NCBI GenBank assembly: GCA_963969365.1
Contig: OZ017754.1
Span: 1,922,001-1,986,000, forward strand
Source: Asterochloris sp. CNOR1
Taxonomy: Eukaryota; Chlorophyta; Trebouxiophyceae; Trebouxiales; Trebouxiaceae
Direction: 5' to 3'
DNA: 64,000 nucleotides
The notes under the pieces were generated by a model. It was not told the origin of the DNA and searched no databases. It saw only the letters and a list, made by a program, of their open reading frames with translations. Position 1 is the stretch's first letter. Every line of letters begins with the position of its first letter. This document shows positions 43,644 through 54,465 of the stretch, piece after piece. A program made the position numbers and the translations under genes.

Positions 43644-44070
43644 CTGTGTTGAGAAGGAGGAATCCTCAAAAATCTGGGCCAAAAGCGCAGAAGGCACATG
43701 ATGTCCACGGTAAGGGGCAGCACTCTGGATGCCAAACGGGCGCTTGAGAGCAGGACAAGGTGCCAAGGCCACCAGCTGCTGTCAGCGCAAGCCCCAGTGC
43801 AGGTCACTCACGCTGAGCCAAACGATCAGTCTCTGCCCTGTGCTGTGGTGACGTCTGCTCTCCAGCAGAGCTGGACATGGGGTAGAAGCTGAGCACAGGC
43901 TGACCAAAACTTCTCCGTTCCACAATGGGGGCGTCCAAGCTCTGCCTTGCTGATGCTGAAAGCCAAAAGGATGCCACGGAGGAGTGGGCTGTGCTCCACT
44001 ATCTTTCTTCCTATGGGTTTATATTCCTTATCAAAGCGATTTGTTGAGGGTAACTGAAGCCACTTCAGAC
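43644..44070. promoter_or_regulatory. Divergent spacer RING-CH / mARC
   Basis: About 430 bp between the two start codons. The RING-CH frame stays open on the minus strand to about 43772, so part may be coding. An A/T-rich patch near 44000-44045 (TTCTTCCTATGGGTTTATAT) precedes the mARC ATG and could be core promoter. Confidence 0.4.
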
Positions 44071-46380
44071 ATGGCAGACACAGTGAAGATCTCAAGCCTC
44101 AACATATACCCAGTCAAAGGCTGCAGAGGCATCAGTGTCTCAAAAGCCAGCATTGGGTCCACGGGCAAGCTGGAAGCCTGTCTGCCACTCCTCAGCACCC
44201 TTCCTCTAACTTGCAGCATCTGACATGGTATGCAGGCTTCCTGTACGACAGGAATTGGATGATAGTGTTGGCAAAGAATGGCAAATTTCAGAGTCAACGA
44301 AACATACATAGGTACTTCCATGCTGTTGCTCCCTGTGCATTGCCAGAAATGCCTCACAGGAGGTCATGCTTTTAACATTGCTTCAGGCTGAAGCTGTTCA
44401 CCTGTGAACAGCTAATGGCTCAGTCCATTTCCTGTGACGGTTGCAGAATGGCCTTGATTGAGGTCCAAATTCCTGAGGAGGCCTTTCTGGCTGACGCGCA
44501 GCTGGCACACGATGCCAATCTCACCCTGCAAGCCCCAAGCATGGTGCCTCTCAGAGTAAGGAGAAATTGAGCTGAGATGGAGGGCTTGTTGTGTCCACAT
44601 CAGCACTTAGACCTCTGCAGCAGCACCTTCATGTCTGCACAGTTGTAAGGGCTACCACTGGTGCCAAGCAGTGCAGCAAACCTGTATGAGGTGCTGCCTG
44701 CCTCTCCGCTCAGGCCCACTGGCCACTAATGCTGCAGGCAGTGCTGCACGTTGGTGGGCTGCAAGTCTCCTTGCTGTGTTGCAGGTGCTTCTTAAGCCCA
44801 AGCAGGGAGGGGCATGCCCCATCAGCCAGTCAAAGTGCCAAATTTGCAAGAGTGCCTGGTGGTTGTGCAGTTGGCCCTCAGCTGCAGGCAGGACTACAGA
44901 CCAGTGGGGCTCATCTGCTGGGAGTAGCAGGGGCAAGTTGCAACAGCCAGCCACAGCACTGCAGCTGGCACCAGTATCTCTAGGAGCTGAGGTGCCTTGC
45001 CTGATGTGGTGCAGGTGCCTCTCAGGCCCCAGCAGGAGGACAAAGTGGTGGAGGTGATTTGCTGGGAGTGGCAGGGCAAGGCTGCAGACGCAGGGGATGA
45101 GGCTGCTGCCTGGTTGACCAAATACCTGGACAATGGGAAGGACTTCAGGCTGGTCAGGTACTCAGGTGAGGTTTGAGGGTGCACGGCCTGCCAGGATGGA
45201 TCAGCAACAGCTTCAGGCTGGGCACGCGGTCAGGTGACGCCTTCACCTGCACATGCTGGAGAGGACAGCTGCAAGACCAAAAATTGCCAAGCATGGAGAG
45301 CCTGGGCCAGCTGAACACCCTGTCTGTGCCTCCAGCGTGCAGCGTGGCAGGCTACAGTCCAGCTGCATGCCTCTACCTGTGAACATGCGCTTGCTCTGGG
45401 GCTGCAGGCAATGCAGAGTTCCGTTCTAAGCCTGCTGGGGCCACTCGGCGGTCTACTGATGCCAAGTGGGCCCCAGACAGCGAGACAGCATTCTCTGACG
45501 GGTTCCCGATCCTGGCCATCTCAAAGGTGTGCCTTGCTGCAGAGCACTGTGCATGCTGAGCACCCAGCTTCAGTGTCCGGGGACAGCATGTGTCACTAAG
45601 ATTGCCCTTTCTGGACGGCACATCTCTCCGCCCGCAATGCTGTGCCATATGCACTGCTTGGATGCAGCTCAAGCCTCTGCACAGTACGTCTGGCTGCACT
45701 GTCTGCCTGCCATGCAGCGTGAATTCTTAGGAAGAACCCAGACGACTGCCAAATCCCAACATGTCTGTCCTGGCTGCAGGCGTCCCTTGATGACCTGAAC
45801 AACAGGCTGGAGGATCCCCTGCCAATGAACAGGTTCCGGCCAAACATTGTCCTTGATGGCTGCTCAGCCTGGGCCGAGGACGGATGGGAAAGCTTCACAG
45901 CCGGCACTGCAGAGGGCAGCTCCTTGGGCCCAATTGACTTTGCGCTGGTCAAGCCTTGCGACCGGTGTAAGGTGGGTGCATCTGAGCCGCATGCTCCCTT
46001 AGCTTGTGGCCCTGACAGTGCTGCATCAACAGCTTGTGCTGCAACTGCATAGCATGCTCAAGTGGCACATCGCCTGGCCAGTGACAACCCCTCAGATGGC
46101 TGTGCCCCTGGGCAGCTCAAAGTTGCGAGTGCAACTTTTGAGACTCCATGCGCAGGTCACCACCATCGACCAGGCAACAGCAGAGTCTGGCCAGGAGCCC
46201 CTCAAAACGCTGAGCACCTTCAGGGCTGGTCACCTCCTGGGCTGGGGTGCGCTTCCTAGCTGGAAGAATGCAGTCTTTGTGGGTTGGAATTTGTGCACCA
46301 AGCAGGCTGGCAGCTTGGCTGTGGGGGACAGCATACAGGTCACAAAAAAGCGCACACAGACCCCGCAGCGTGTATCCTGA
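44071..46380 (+). CDS. MOSC-domain protein, mARC type (molybdenum amidoxime-reducing)
   Basis: Molybdenum-cofactor enzyme of the mARC family, which reduces N-hydroxylated compounds with cytochrome b5 and its reductase. In Chlamydomonas the family member makes NO from nitrite with nitrate reductase. Seven exons join in phase to 317 aa: 44071-44164, 44236-44311, 44447-44543, 45015-45165, 45408-45526, 45780-45971, 46156-46380. The N-terminal MOSC_N barrel has LNIYPVKGCRGISVSKA and LYDRNWMIVLAKNGKFQSQR. The MOSC domain has WEWQGKAADAGDEAAAWL, RFRPNIVLDG and ALVKPCDRCKVTTID, where the CDRC cysteine is the expected Mo ligand. Intron 1 uses a GC donor. Intron 3 begins with the same 11 bases that begin exon 4, so the boundary is ambiguous by microhomology. 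Its second half is repeated as a pseudogene at 53.4-54.2 kb. Convergent with P450-a. Confidence 0.93.
44780..44945 (+). repeat. Decayed copy of mARC exon 4 (pseudo-exon)
   Basis: GTTGCAGGTGCTTCTTAAGC at 44779 matches GGTGCAGGTGCCTCTCAGGC at exon 4 (45009), followed by CCAAGCAGG/CCAGCAGG. Later, ATCTGCTGGGAGTAGCAGGG at about 44913 matches ATTTGCTGGGAGTGGCAGGG in exon 4, but with an in-frame stop (TAG for TGG). The copy is stretched by an insertion. Confidence 0.7.
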
Positions 46381-46729
46381 AAGGCAGGCAGGCAGGAGTG
46401 TTCAGATTGCGTCACCCTGCCTTCAGTGGATGTGAGTTCACTCTCAGCGGATTGTATGTGCAGCGCTCCTATAGAGGCCTGACACTCTTCTGTCAAGTGA
46501 TTTGTACAACGGTACGGCCTAATACTTTGCTTACCCTTCCAGACGACTTCAGATACAGACTGAAATTCCACATCAGGACGCTTTTTCCCAAAATCTAAGT
46601 GGGAATTGAGATAGCAGACCTTGAGAGACTTGCAGCGCACTGCAATGGTCAGCAAGCTTCCTCAAAATGACCACAGTGAAGGCAAAACACACACTGAAAT
46701 ACGACGTGGGCTGGCGGTAGCTTGCAGGG
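46381..46729. other. Convergent spacer mARC / P450-a
   Basis: 349 bp between stop codons, matched by the shorter spacer at 54223-54465 in unit B. A/T-richer than surroundings; no feature beyond the 3' ends. Confidence 0.5.
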
Positions 46730-49700
46730 TCAAGCCCGAGGCTTCAAAGTCATGGGCAAGCCGCCTTTAGGCTTGAAGGTGATGTTGAAGGTCAGCTCCA
46801 GGTCTCCTGTCTGCAGCTCTGGCGCCAGCTCAAAAGTAAAGCGCTGGTGCAGGCGCACCAGCGCAATTGCAACTTCTTGCACTGCAAAACATGGCAAGGT
46901 TGGGTCAGGTCTTTCTGCTGAGGCAGGCAGCTTTTGCATTGGCTCTCTAGCGCTGCACTGGGCCCTTTAAGTCAGAAGACGTGTCTCTCAGGTGACGAAA
47001 GCAGGAAAATCATCCATGCAAAAAACACATTTGCAAGATGGAGGTGCGCAACATGGGTTTTGGAATGCCACAGCCGACACTGTTTGAGAGTGAGGCTCTG
47101 TGACCCTACACCACATGTGGCAGTGCCCTCAACTAGAGGAAGGGGAAGCATTGGCAGTGCACTCACCTGCAAGTTTCTCGCCAGGGCAGCGCCGGGGGCC
47201 TGCCCCAAACGCCATCCATGCGGCAGGCTCGTGAACCCCAGCGCTCTTGCCCAACCAGCGCTCAGGCCGGAAGGTATAGGGGTCCTGGAAATAGCGCGGG
47301 TCGTGCTGGATGCCTGGATACAGGTATGGCTGTGCGTCAGTTGTTATGATGTGAAGAACGGGTGAGCTGTGCCTGTGCAGGTGGCTCTCTTAGGCCGCAC
47401 AATGCCTGTCAGGCAAGGCGCACACTACGGCAAGCTGTGCCTGCACAGGCAATGTACAGAGACCTGCTAGGCACCATGCCATTGCTTGGACTGCCAGCTC
47501 TTCCTCACCGTAGATGTTGATGTGAACCCATGTTCCCTTGGGGATCAAGTGGCTGCCAACCTGCACAGCCACACAAGCAGGCAGCTGAGCAGTCTGAGAG
47601 AGCATTTAGATGTCAACATGGACAGGTGATGCCGGCCACAGAGACACAGAACTGCACACTGCTCGCTATAAGGCGCATGGACACCCCTGACTGCCTGCGT
47701 CGGCAAGTGCTGGATGCATGTGAATGCCTGTTTGCCGCATGCCTAAAGTCATACTGGAGCATCAACCAATTGCCAGTCAGGACTGCCCGCTGGCAGAGCC
47801 ACAGACACCAGAGCACCTCAGAAGGCCGCCCTCACACACCGATGCATGGCGACGGCACCGTTTGCCCACCATAGACAGATATGAGCAGGGCTGGCAGGCG
47901 CCCTGATGGGCATCCTGTCAATCTACACAGCAAGCTGCCTCCAACACAGGCAAGCAGCTGCTACACACAGGCCAGCAGCCTACTGCATAACTCTACACCT
48001 GGCGAGGTTACAGCTTAGCACTGTCTTAGACTGCTTGAGGACACAGCCAGCTTGTCGACATGATGCAGCTGCACCGTAGTACTGGCTGTGTAGGTTTCAT
48101 CAAGAATCAGCCCCACCTCAATATCACTGGAGGCCTCTCGTGTGGTCATCCCTGCAGGTGGGTACAGCCGCATGGCCTCCTTCAGCACAGCTGAGGTGTA
48201 GGGCAGGGACTCCATGTCAGCCAAGCAAGGCTCCTGCAGACAGCAACAATCACTGGGTGGGAAGCAGGGGCACACCATGCTACCTTGACTCATAGGGTGG
48301 CTTCTTGCTGTCTGCAGCAGGAGGGATGCTGCTGACCATTGCGTGGGAGCCTCCACGCAGCATGCACTGCAGGGACAAGATGCAGCGCGCCCAGCTAGCA
48401 GGGGCCCGCTCTCTGTTATCAGCATTGGAAGTGCTGTCCAGATAGCTCTGGCCATGCGAAGCAGCAGAACAGGGCAGCTTGGTGGGCATGCTAGCTGGCA
48501 GCCAGTTCAGTGCACTCACTCTAGTCCTGCCAAAGGCGTCCACCTCATGGAGTAGCTGCTCAAGCGCTGCAGGGTGTCTGGCCAGGAGGTACAGCGCAAA
48601 GCTGCAGGCCAGGCACACAGTGCTCAGGTGATGGGATGGCACAGTGAGCAGGCCGATCTTTGCAGTGCCAGGCCCCTGAAGCAAGACAGACATGCTGTCA
48701 CTATACCTGAGAGCGTTCGCTGTTGTTTCATGTCTGCAGCCAGAATGAGGCACTTTGGAGTCCCACATGTCAGCCACAGCATCACAGAAACACAATGAAC
48801 ACAGCACAAGAGCAAGTCAGGAGCCATACCCTGCTGCGATGAAGGTGTTGGTCTGAGCTGCGATTTGCCTGCAGGCAGTGTGGCACTCAGAGTGATCTGG
48901 TGACGCCTGAGTACAGCGGCAGCAGCAATAGGAGTCTGAATTAGCAGCCCGCTCACATGTCAGAGAACTGGTGGTTCTCCCTGTTACAAGCTGTGAGGAG
49001 CCTGCCAATCACACTGCTCTCTGTCGGCGTCGTGCCCTGCACAGGCAGGACCATCTGTGTCAACGTGCTCAGACAGTGCTGTGCACACTGCCGTCTCCAC
49101 ACAGAGAGGCAGCAGACGTTTGCAACCTTTCATCCACTGTGACGATGACATCAAGCAGGGGCTGCCAGCATGGGTAAGCTTGGCAGCGCTGTGGTGTGTG
49201 CAGAGTGAAGGTAGCTTCAACTCAAACAATCAGTGCTGTGTCCGCCTGTGCCCACGAAACATCACACTGCGGCTGCATGCTGCACCACCAAAGGCAGGGG
49301 CCACCAGTCAGGGCAGCCACTTGGCTGCAGCTGCCATCCCAAGGGAGGCTACACCACATGCCCAGAGCTTTAGGAGCTCACTTTGATGCGATACTCATTG
49401 TCCACATCCCTTTGCAGCCAGTCCAGGTCATCTGTGGTCTTGGACGGGAGTGCCAGGCGCTTGTGTGCATTCTGCAGGACGCACACTGCAGCCTGTGGCT
49501 TGCTTTGGCAGGGATGCTGCCTCAGAGGGCACTGGCAGTGGCCAAGTCTGCTGTCTGAGATGCCTTGAGGGGCAGCTGGGGTTGCTTGTGCGCAGTCAGC
49601 ACTGCACGCCAGGGCAGTCCGGCTGGACCGGTGGCTGTGCATTGCAATGCACGCTGGGTGCCCACAGGCACAGCAGCAGCAGCAAAGTGCCACCCATGCG

Positions 49701-52054
49701 TTGGCTGCCAGGCCTCATCAACCCCTGAAGCAGACTATACTGCAGAGTGACTGCACTCAGCAGCCCCCTTAGGCATGTGAGACTCAACAGAGCTGCTGTA
49801 GCCCATACAAGGGCACATAAAGGTGCATGCAAGACACGGTGTTTGTTCACCTCTACCAGCGCCACGCTGGTGTTCCAGATGAAGGCACTTGCCCTTTCTG
49901 CCAGACGCTGAGATGCTGGAGGGAAGGCACGGGCACAGGCTTGGATCAGGGGCAGGCAGGGCTTTGGCAGAAGCATGGCCGCCAGCACCCAGACGGTTAC
50001 CCTGGATGTGGCTACGAGAGTGTGGACGGCAGCCACCAAGGGGGGGCTGGCATCTCCAGGCTTCTGCGTGTCGAAGGCCACACTGCAAAAGTGTAAACAG
50101 TCAAGGCATGATGCAGGGCTTCAGCGACAGAGCAAGGCAGCCTGAGAGCAGGGTTGGCAGCACACACTGCTCTGCTGGCCGAGAGACCCATCCTGAAGAG
50201 GCAAGCCGTGCTGCACAGTAAGGCAGACTGGCACCCCAGCTCCTGCCTCACCCAAATGCGCTCTGGCCAATAACCTGCACAGCAGGCCAGCAGCGGCCTA
50301 TCAGTGTCGTCTGGTGATTCAGCAGATGGAATTGAGGAACACAGGAAAAAGAGCAACCTCAGATGCTGAGCAGCGGCAGCCTGTTTCCTCTTACTGCAGC
50401 GAGTGCAGCTGCACAGCTCCACTGGCACAGCCTCAAGTCAGCAATGGCACTGGTGCAGAGCAGGCATGCACAGATGCGACATCAGCAGCCCCGCTCTATC
50501 AGAAGGGCTGCTCTACTGTAGGCAGAGGAGGGCACCCAGGTGCCCAGCTCAGCACAAGTCATACAATGCGCAGCAGTCGTATCATGCTGGACGCTGGTTG
50601 CACTGCCTGCAATTGTAAACCCTGAACAGCACAGCCTTCATAGCGACCTTCACACGAGAGATGCTATGACTTGATGCGGCAGCACGACGCAGCACCCATT
50701 ACAAGCAACACGCACAGCTCAAATGCTGCGCAGCCCACCTGCATGGTCATCTTGCCTAGCTGACGATGCATGTCCACCATTTGACCCTGAGCAGCAAAGG
50801 CGTCCAGGTTGCGCAACAGGTCGTCCAAAGCTGTGTTGATCAGGGAGTCGTAAGTTGCCAGGCTGGCACTGTGGAACATAGGCTGAACCCCAGCGCGCAG
50901 CGCTGCCCAGTACTGGCCCCTGCATGCCCAGAGCCAGACTGGAGCCTGCGGGACAGCACAGCGCTGACCCGCGCATGTCTCGCAATCTGGGGCCACATGG
51001 ACAGGTAAGCCAGGGCATTCAGGAGCTAGGCCGTAAGCGGCTGGACCCTAGCCTGCCACAACAGGATGAGCATGCAGCATGGAGCAAATTGAGGCATCTC
51101 ATGCTCGTACCTGGCTCGCAGCATTCCAGAGCGCTCAGCCTCCGCCTGCTTGCCCTGCCTCAGGGAGAGTATTGGCGGCCTGTCATGAAAAGCCTGCAGC
51201 AACAGGAGATTGATTCTGTCCACATGATGCGACAACCTGGCAGTTGATTTGTCCCTGCCCTTTGATGCACAAAATACGCCTGGCATCCTGTTGCTTGAGG
51301 CCATAACATTTGCAGGAAGACAAGACCCTCCCGCTCGCCAGACCCCCAGTGCAGGAGGATCGCGACAGCCACTGTTTAGGCATCCAGGTGCTGCCCATTG
51401 ACTGGCGCAGCTTGGAGCTGCACCACCTCGTTCATTCACTGTACCTGATGCCATCATACAGAAGCTATCTGCACAGCCCACCTTGTTGAAGTGCTTGACC
51501 ATGACCTGATGTGCCAGATTGACGTCCTGAATGACCACCACAGGCTGGCGCACGAAGAAGCAGCGGAAGATGGGCCCATACTTTGATGCCCACTGCAACA
51601 ACAAGGAGACAAGAAGGTGAGTAACCACCTGCAGAAGCTGTACCTGAAGCTGAGTTGTGGGCACCAGGGGGCATGCTCAGGTTGCTCTTGTGAAGGTAAA
51701 GCCGTGAGAAGGACGGCAAGCTATGAGTCGCTGAAGCGTGCCGCACCATGGTATAAGCAATGGGAGCCATGCGAGCTCTCATTTCTGCAATGTTGCCAAG
51801 TAAAACTCCTGGAGCAGGGCCAGGCATCTTGCGGAAGCGCCACCGGTTGTTTAAGTTGAGCAGAAACACAACCACCTGCAGCCAAAGAATTCTCAGGAAG
51901 CTGTGGGAACTTATGGCGGGGTTTTGGGCGTATCTTCCAGCTACATGAGGTGGGTGGGGTCTTGCATTGGATCTGTCCTGGCAACCAGTAGTGCCATGCT
52001 CACCCATGCTGCAGCTGCACACAGCAGGATTGCTGTCCACATTCCCAGGGTCAT
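46730..52054 (-). CDS. Cytochrome P450 monooxygenase (P450-a)
   Basis: Intact P450 of the same subfamily as P450-2 and nearly identical in layout to P450-b. The anchor exon starts at ATG 52054 (MTLGMWTAILLCAAAAW; a second ATG at 52042). Then FLLNLNNRWRFRKMPGPAPG (about 51880-51770), KYGPIFRCFFVRQPVVVIQD (about 51595-51485), AFHDRPPILSLRQGK, WAALRAGVQPMFHSASL (about 50930-50750), the 23-nt micro-exon 50274-50252 (VIGQSAFG), 50085-49860, NEYRIK (about 49480-49385), PTESSVIGRLL, the I-helix with AGHETT formed across an intron, FALYLLARHPAALEQLL, the K-helix EAMRLYPPAG (about 48235-48115), the haem exon AAWMAFGAGPRRCPGEKLA (about 47325-47180) and a last exon ending at 46730 with GGLPMTLKPRA. Substrate unknown; ER membrane expected. 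Divergent from the MOC1 fragment, convergent with mARC. Confidence 0.92.
50252..50274 (-). other. 23-nt micro-exon of P450-a
   Basis: GTTATTGGCCAGAGCGCATT plus TGG, flanked by ctgtgcag and gtgagg. It encodes VIGQSAFG with split codons and is conserved at 15078-15100 (P450-2) and 57962-57940 (P450-b). Confidence 0.85.
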
Positions 52055-52525
52055 ATTTTTTGGGGCTAGTCTAGCAGAAAGAAGCCTGCCAAGCCTTACC
52101 ACGCAGTCCAGTATCCACACAGCATCCTGCTTGTGCCTTGTGAAAGGCCATTGCAAATGTCAAGTACTGGTTTTTTCTGGGGAAAAAGAAGAGCAGATGC
52201 TTGCCAGAAATGGGCAAATTTTCAATGAGCCTAGTAGGCTCATTTCCTGATGGTTCGGCCTCCTTGAATCTGAGGTGCCTATACATTGAGCAGACTGCAG
52301 CGTTGCCCGGTGCGGCGAGGATGCCGTTCAGGGCCAGGCCTCCAGCATGCTGGGTAGCAGGTCACGCCTGCCTTTGCATGCCCTTAGCAGGTAACTTCTG
52401 CAGCTCTTTGCATGGCAAGAACAGTGCCATGCTGCTCTACAGATCTGGCGCCTGAGTCACATCTTAGCTGCCAATGCCTGCCTGCAGGCATGCCTTGGGA
52501 CAGCGTTCGCAGAGGCCAGCCGTCG
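52055..52525. promoter_or_regulatory. Divergent promoter region, unit A
   Basis: About 470 bp between the P450-a ATG and the dead MOC1 ATG. Aligns with 59748-60241, the functional P450-b/MOC1 spacer (for example CAGCGTTGCCCGGTGCGGC and AGGCCTCCAGCATGCTGGGT in both). Presumably still drives P450-a. Confidence 0.5.
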
Positions 52526-53413
52526 CTGGGGATGTCTGCTGGCGCCGCACCGCACCTGGCAGCTCGTGCATGGTGCAGCCCCTAGCTCTGGCCTCTGGGG
52601 CACCCTGCTGGCTGGCCGACCCTGCAGAGGGCCCGCGGCAGCACGACTGCTCCAGCAGCAGCTACAGGTGCCGTCAAGCGCACCAGGGTGCGTCCATTAA
52701 GGAGCAGAGCTGGCCCCTGAGCTCTCTCCTCTGCTGACAGAGCCACCCCCTCTGTGGTCAAACTGGCGAAGGGCCTGCACCAGCCTGAGTCGAATAGTTT
52801 GTCTGGGCTGGTGCAGTCTGCAGAGCACAGCACCCAGCGGAGCCTGCAGGGCGCCACAGCAGAGATCGTGGACATTCCCTGCTAGCAACACAAGGTTGGG
52901 GCGAGTAGCAGCAGGCAAGCCCAGCATGTCAGAGGGTCAAAGCATCTTCATGTGCGGCAAGCACGCTGCTTGAGCCTGCGTGCTTCTATTGACGGCAGGC
53001 AAGCCCAGCATGGGTCAGTGCTCTGCTAGAGCCATGTGAGGCAAGGCAACTGTATCAGTCTGTTCAGACTGTTTGTTTTAAAAGCGGCAGCAGAAGGCAA
53101 GCCAGCATGTCGTAACCCCTGAATCAGGTTGTTCTCTTGTGCTCAAGCATGGGGCGCACAGCACTCACAGGATGCGATCTAGCAGCTCGTGGCAGGAGGT
53201 GCACTCTGCACGTCGGCAACTCTGCAGTATCTGGTTCTGCTTCTTGAGTGCCTGGACACAAGAGACTTTGCCAGGCAGAGGGCAATGCAGTGCGCTTTGC
53301 GTGCAGGCTGCCTGATCAGCCTGGTACATGTGCTCAATGCATGCACACCGGCCCACACACTCTCAGGCCACCACACTAAATTCTGGCCCTGGCCCCTGTC
53401 TGTGTGCAGACTG
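52526..53413 (+). pseudogene. Truncated MOC1 copy (5' part only)
   Basis: Copy of the MOC1 5' region made by the duplication. The ATG at 52526 is retained (MSAGAAPHLAARA) but a TAG follows at codon 18. Internal deletions remove most of the N-terminal extension and the whole catalytic GIDPD segment: sequence matching 60455 jumps to 60815, then to about 61445. The region matching the VMDIPC block (about 52865) has a TAG where MOC1 has CAG. It then follows the MOC1 intron (53150-53400 matches 61800-62070) and stops at the junction. All later catalytic exons are missing, so it cannot encode a resolvase. Confidence 0.85.
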
Positions 53414-53417
53414 ACTC

Positions 53418-54222
53418 CTGTGCCATATGCACTGCTTGTATGCAGCTTGAGGCTCTACGCTACACAGTATGTCTGGCTGCACTATCTGCCTGCCATGCAG
53501 CTGTCCAGATTTAGGCCTGTCCTGTGTTGTAAGGCTCAAATGCAACCCAGACGACTGCCATCTCCAATGTCTGTCCTGGCTGCAGGCATCCCTTGATGAC
53601 CTGAACAACAGGCGAGGATCCCCTGCCAATGCACAGATTTCGGCTAGACGTCGTGCCTGCTGGCTGCTCAGCCTGGGCTGAGGACAGATGGGAGACCTTT
53701 GCAGCCGGCACTGCAGAGGGCAGCTCCTAATCGACTTTGATCTGGTCAAGCCTTGCAATCGGTGCAAAGTAGGAACCAGCCGCATGCTCCCCGTTGCATG
53801 TGGTCTTGACAATGATTGCTTGGACAATTTGACTCAGTCTGACAGATGCATTTATTGTGTTGCACCTGGGACCCATGACTTACTGGCTTGATGCATGGGC
53901 AGTCACAGCTCCTCGGACAGATGTGCGGCACCCTGGATGGCTGTGCACCTGGCGGCTCAAAACTGCGAGTGCAAGGTTCTTGAAACTCCATGCGCAGGTC
54001 ACCACCATCAACTGGGCAACAGCAGAGACTTGCCAGGAGCCCCTCAAGATGCTGAGCACCTTCAGGGCTGGCCACCTTCTGGGCTGGGGCGCGCTGCCCA
54101 GCTGGAAGAATGCAGTCTTTGTGAGCTGGAAACTGTGCACCAAGCAGGCTGGCAGCTGGGCTGTGGGGGATAGCATCAAGATCACAAAGGAGCGCACAAT
54201 GACCCCGCAGCATGTATCTTGA
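53418..54222 (+). pseudogene. Truncated mARC copy (3' part only)
   Basis: Copy of mARC from intron 5 to the stop codon; exons 1-5 are absent. The exon 6 copy (from about 53587) begins ASLDDLNNR, then lacks 2 bp (CTGGAG to CGAG), shifting frame to a stop after about 30 codons. A second deletion of 7 bp near 53727 restores the frame, so the Mo-ligand region (LVKPCNRCK) and the whole last exon (about 53998-54222, GHLLGWGALPSWKNAVFVSW) are open again. There is no promoter, no MOSC_N domain and a frameshift: a pseudogene, though the last exon looks little decayed. Confidence 0.85.
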
Positions 54223-54465
54223 AAGGCAGGCAGGAGTGTTCCAGATTACTTCACCCTGCCCCATTCACTGTGAATGTGAATCCACTCTCTGTATTGTTGT
54301 GTGTTCAGCTGTCCTGGCCCTTTTCACGTCAAGTGATTGTACAATGATTTGGCAGTCGAACAAGCCCGCAGCGCACTGCAATGGGCAGCAAGCTTCCCCA
54401 AGTTGACCTTGATGAAGGCCAAACACACCCTGAACCGACATGGGTGCTGGCTGTAGATTGCAGGG

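Larger units (their letters stand above)
45640..53413. repeat. Segmental tandem duplication, unit A
   Basis: Runs from mARC intron 5 through the mARC 3' end, P450-a and a 5' MOC1 fragment. Its left end aligns with 53418 (shared CTGTGCCATATGCACTGCTT); its right end aligns with the MOC1 intron near 62075. P450-a and P450-b stops are offset by 7736 bp. Unit A is about 7.8 kb. Confidence 0.88.

Noticed and set aside
52474-52737. Possible second functional MOC1 gene
   Set aside because: Early TAG, deletions removing GIDPD, and no downstream catalytic exons.
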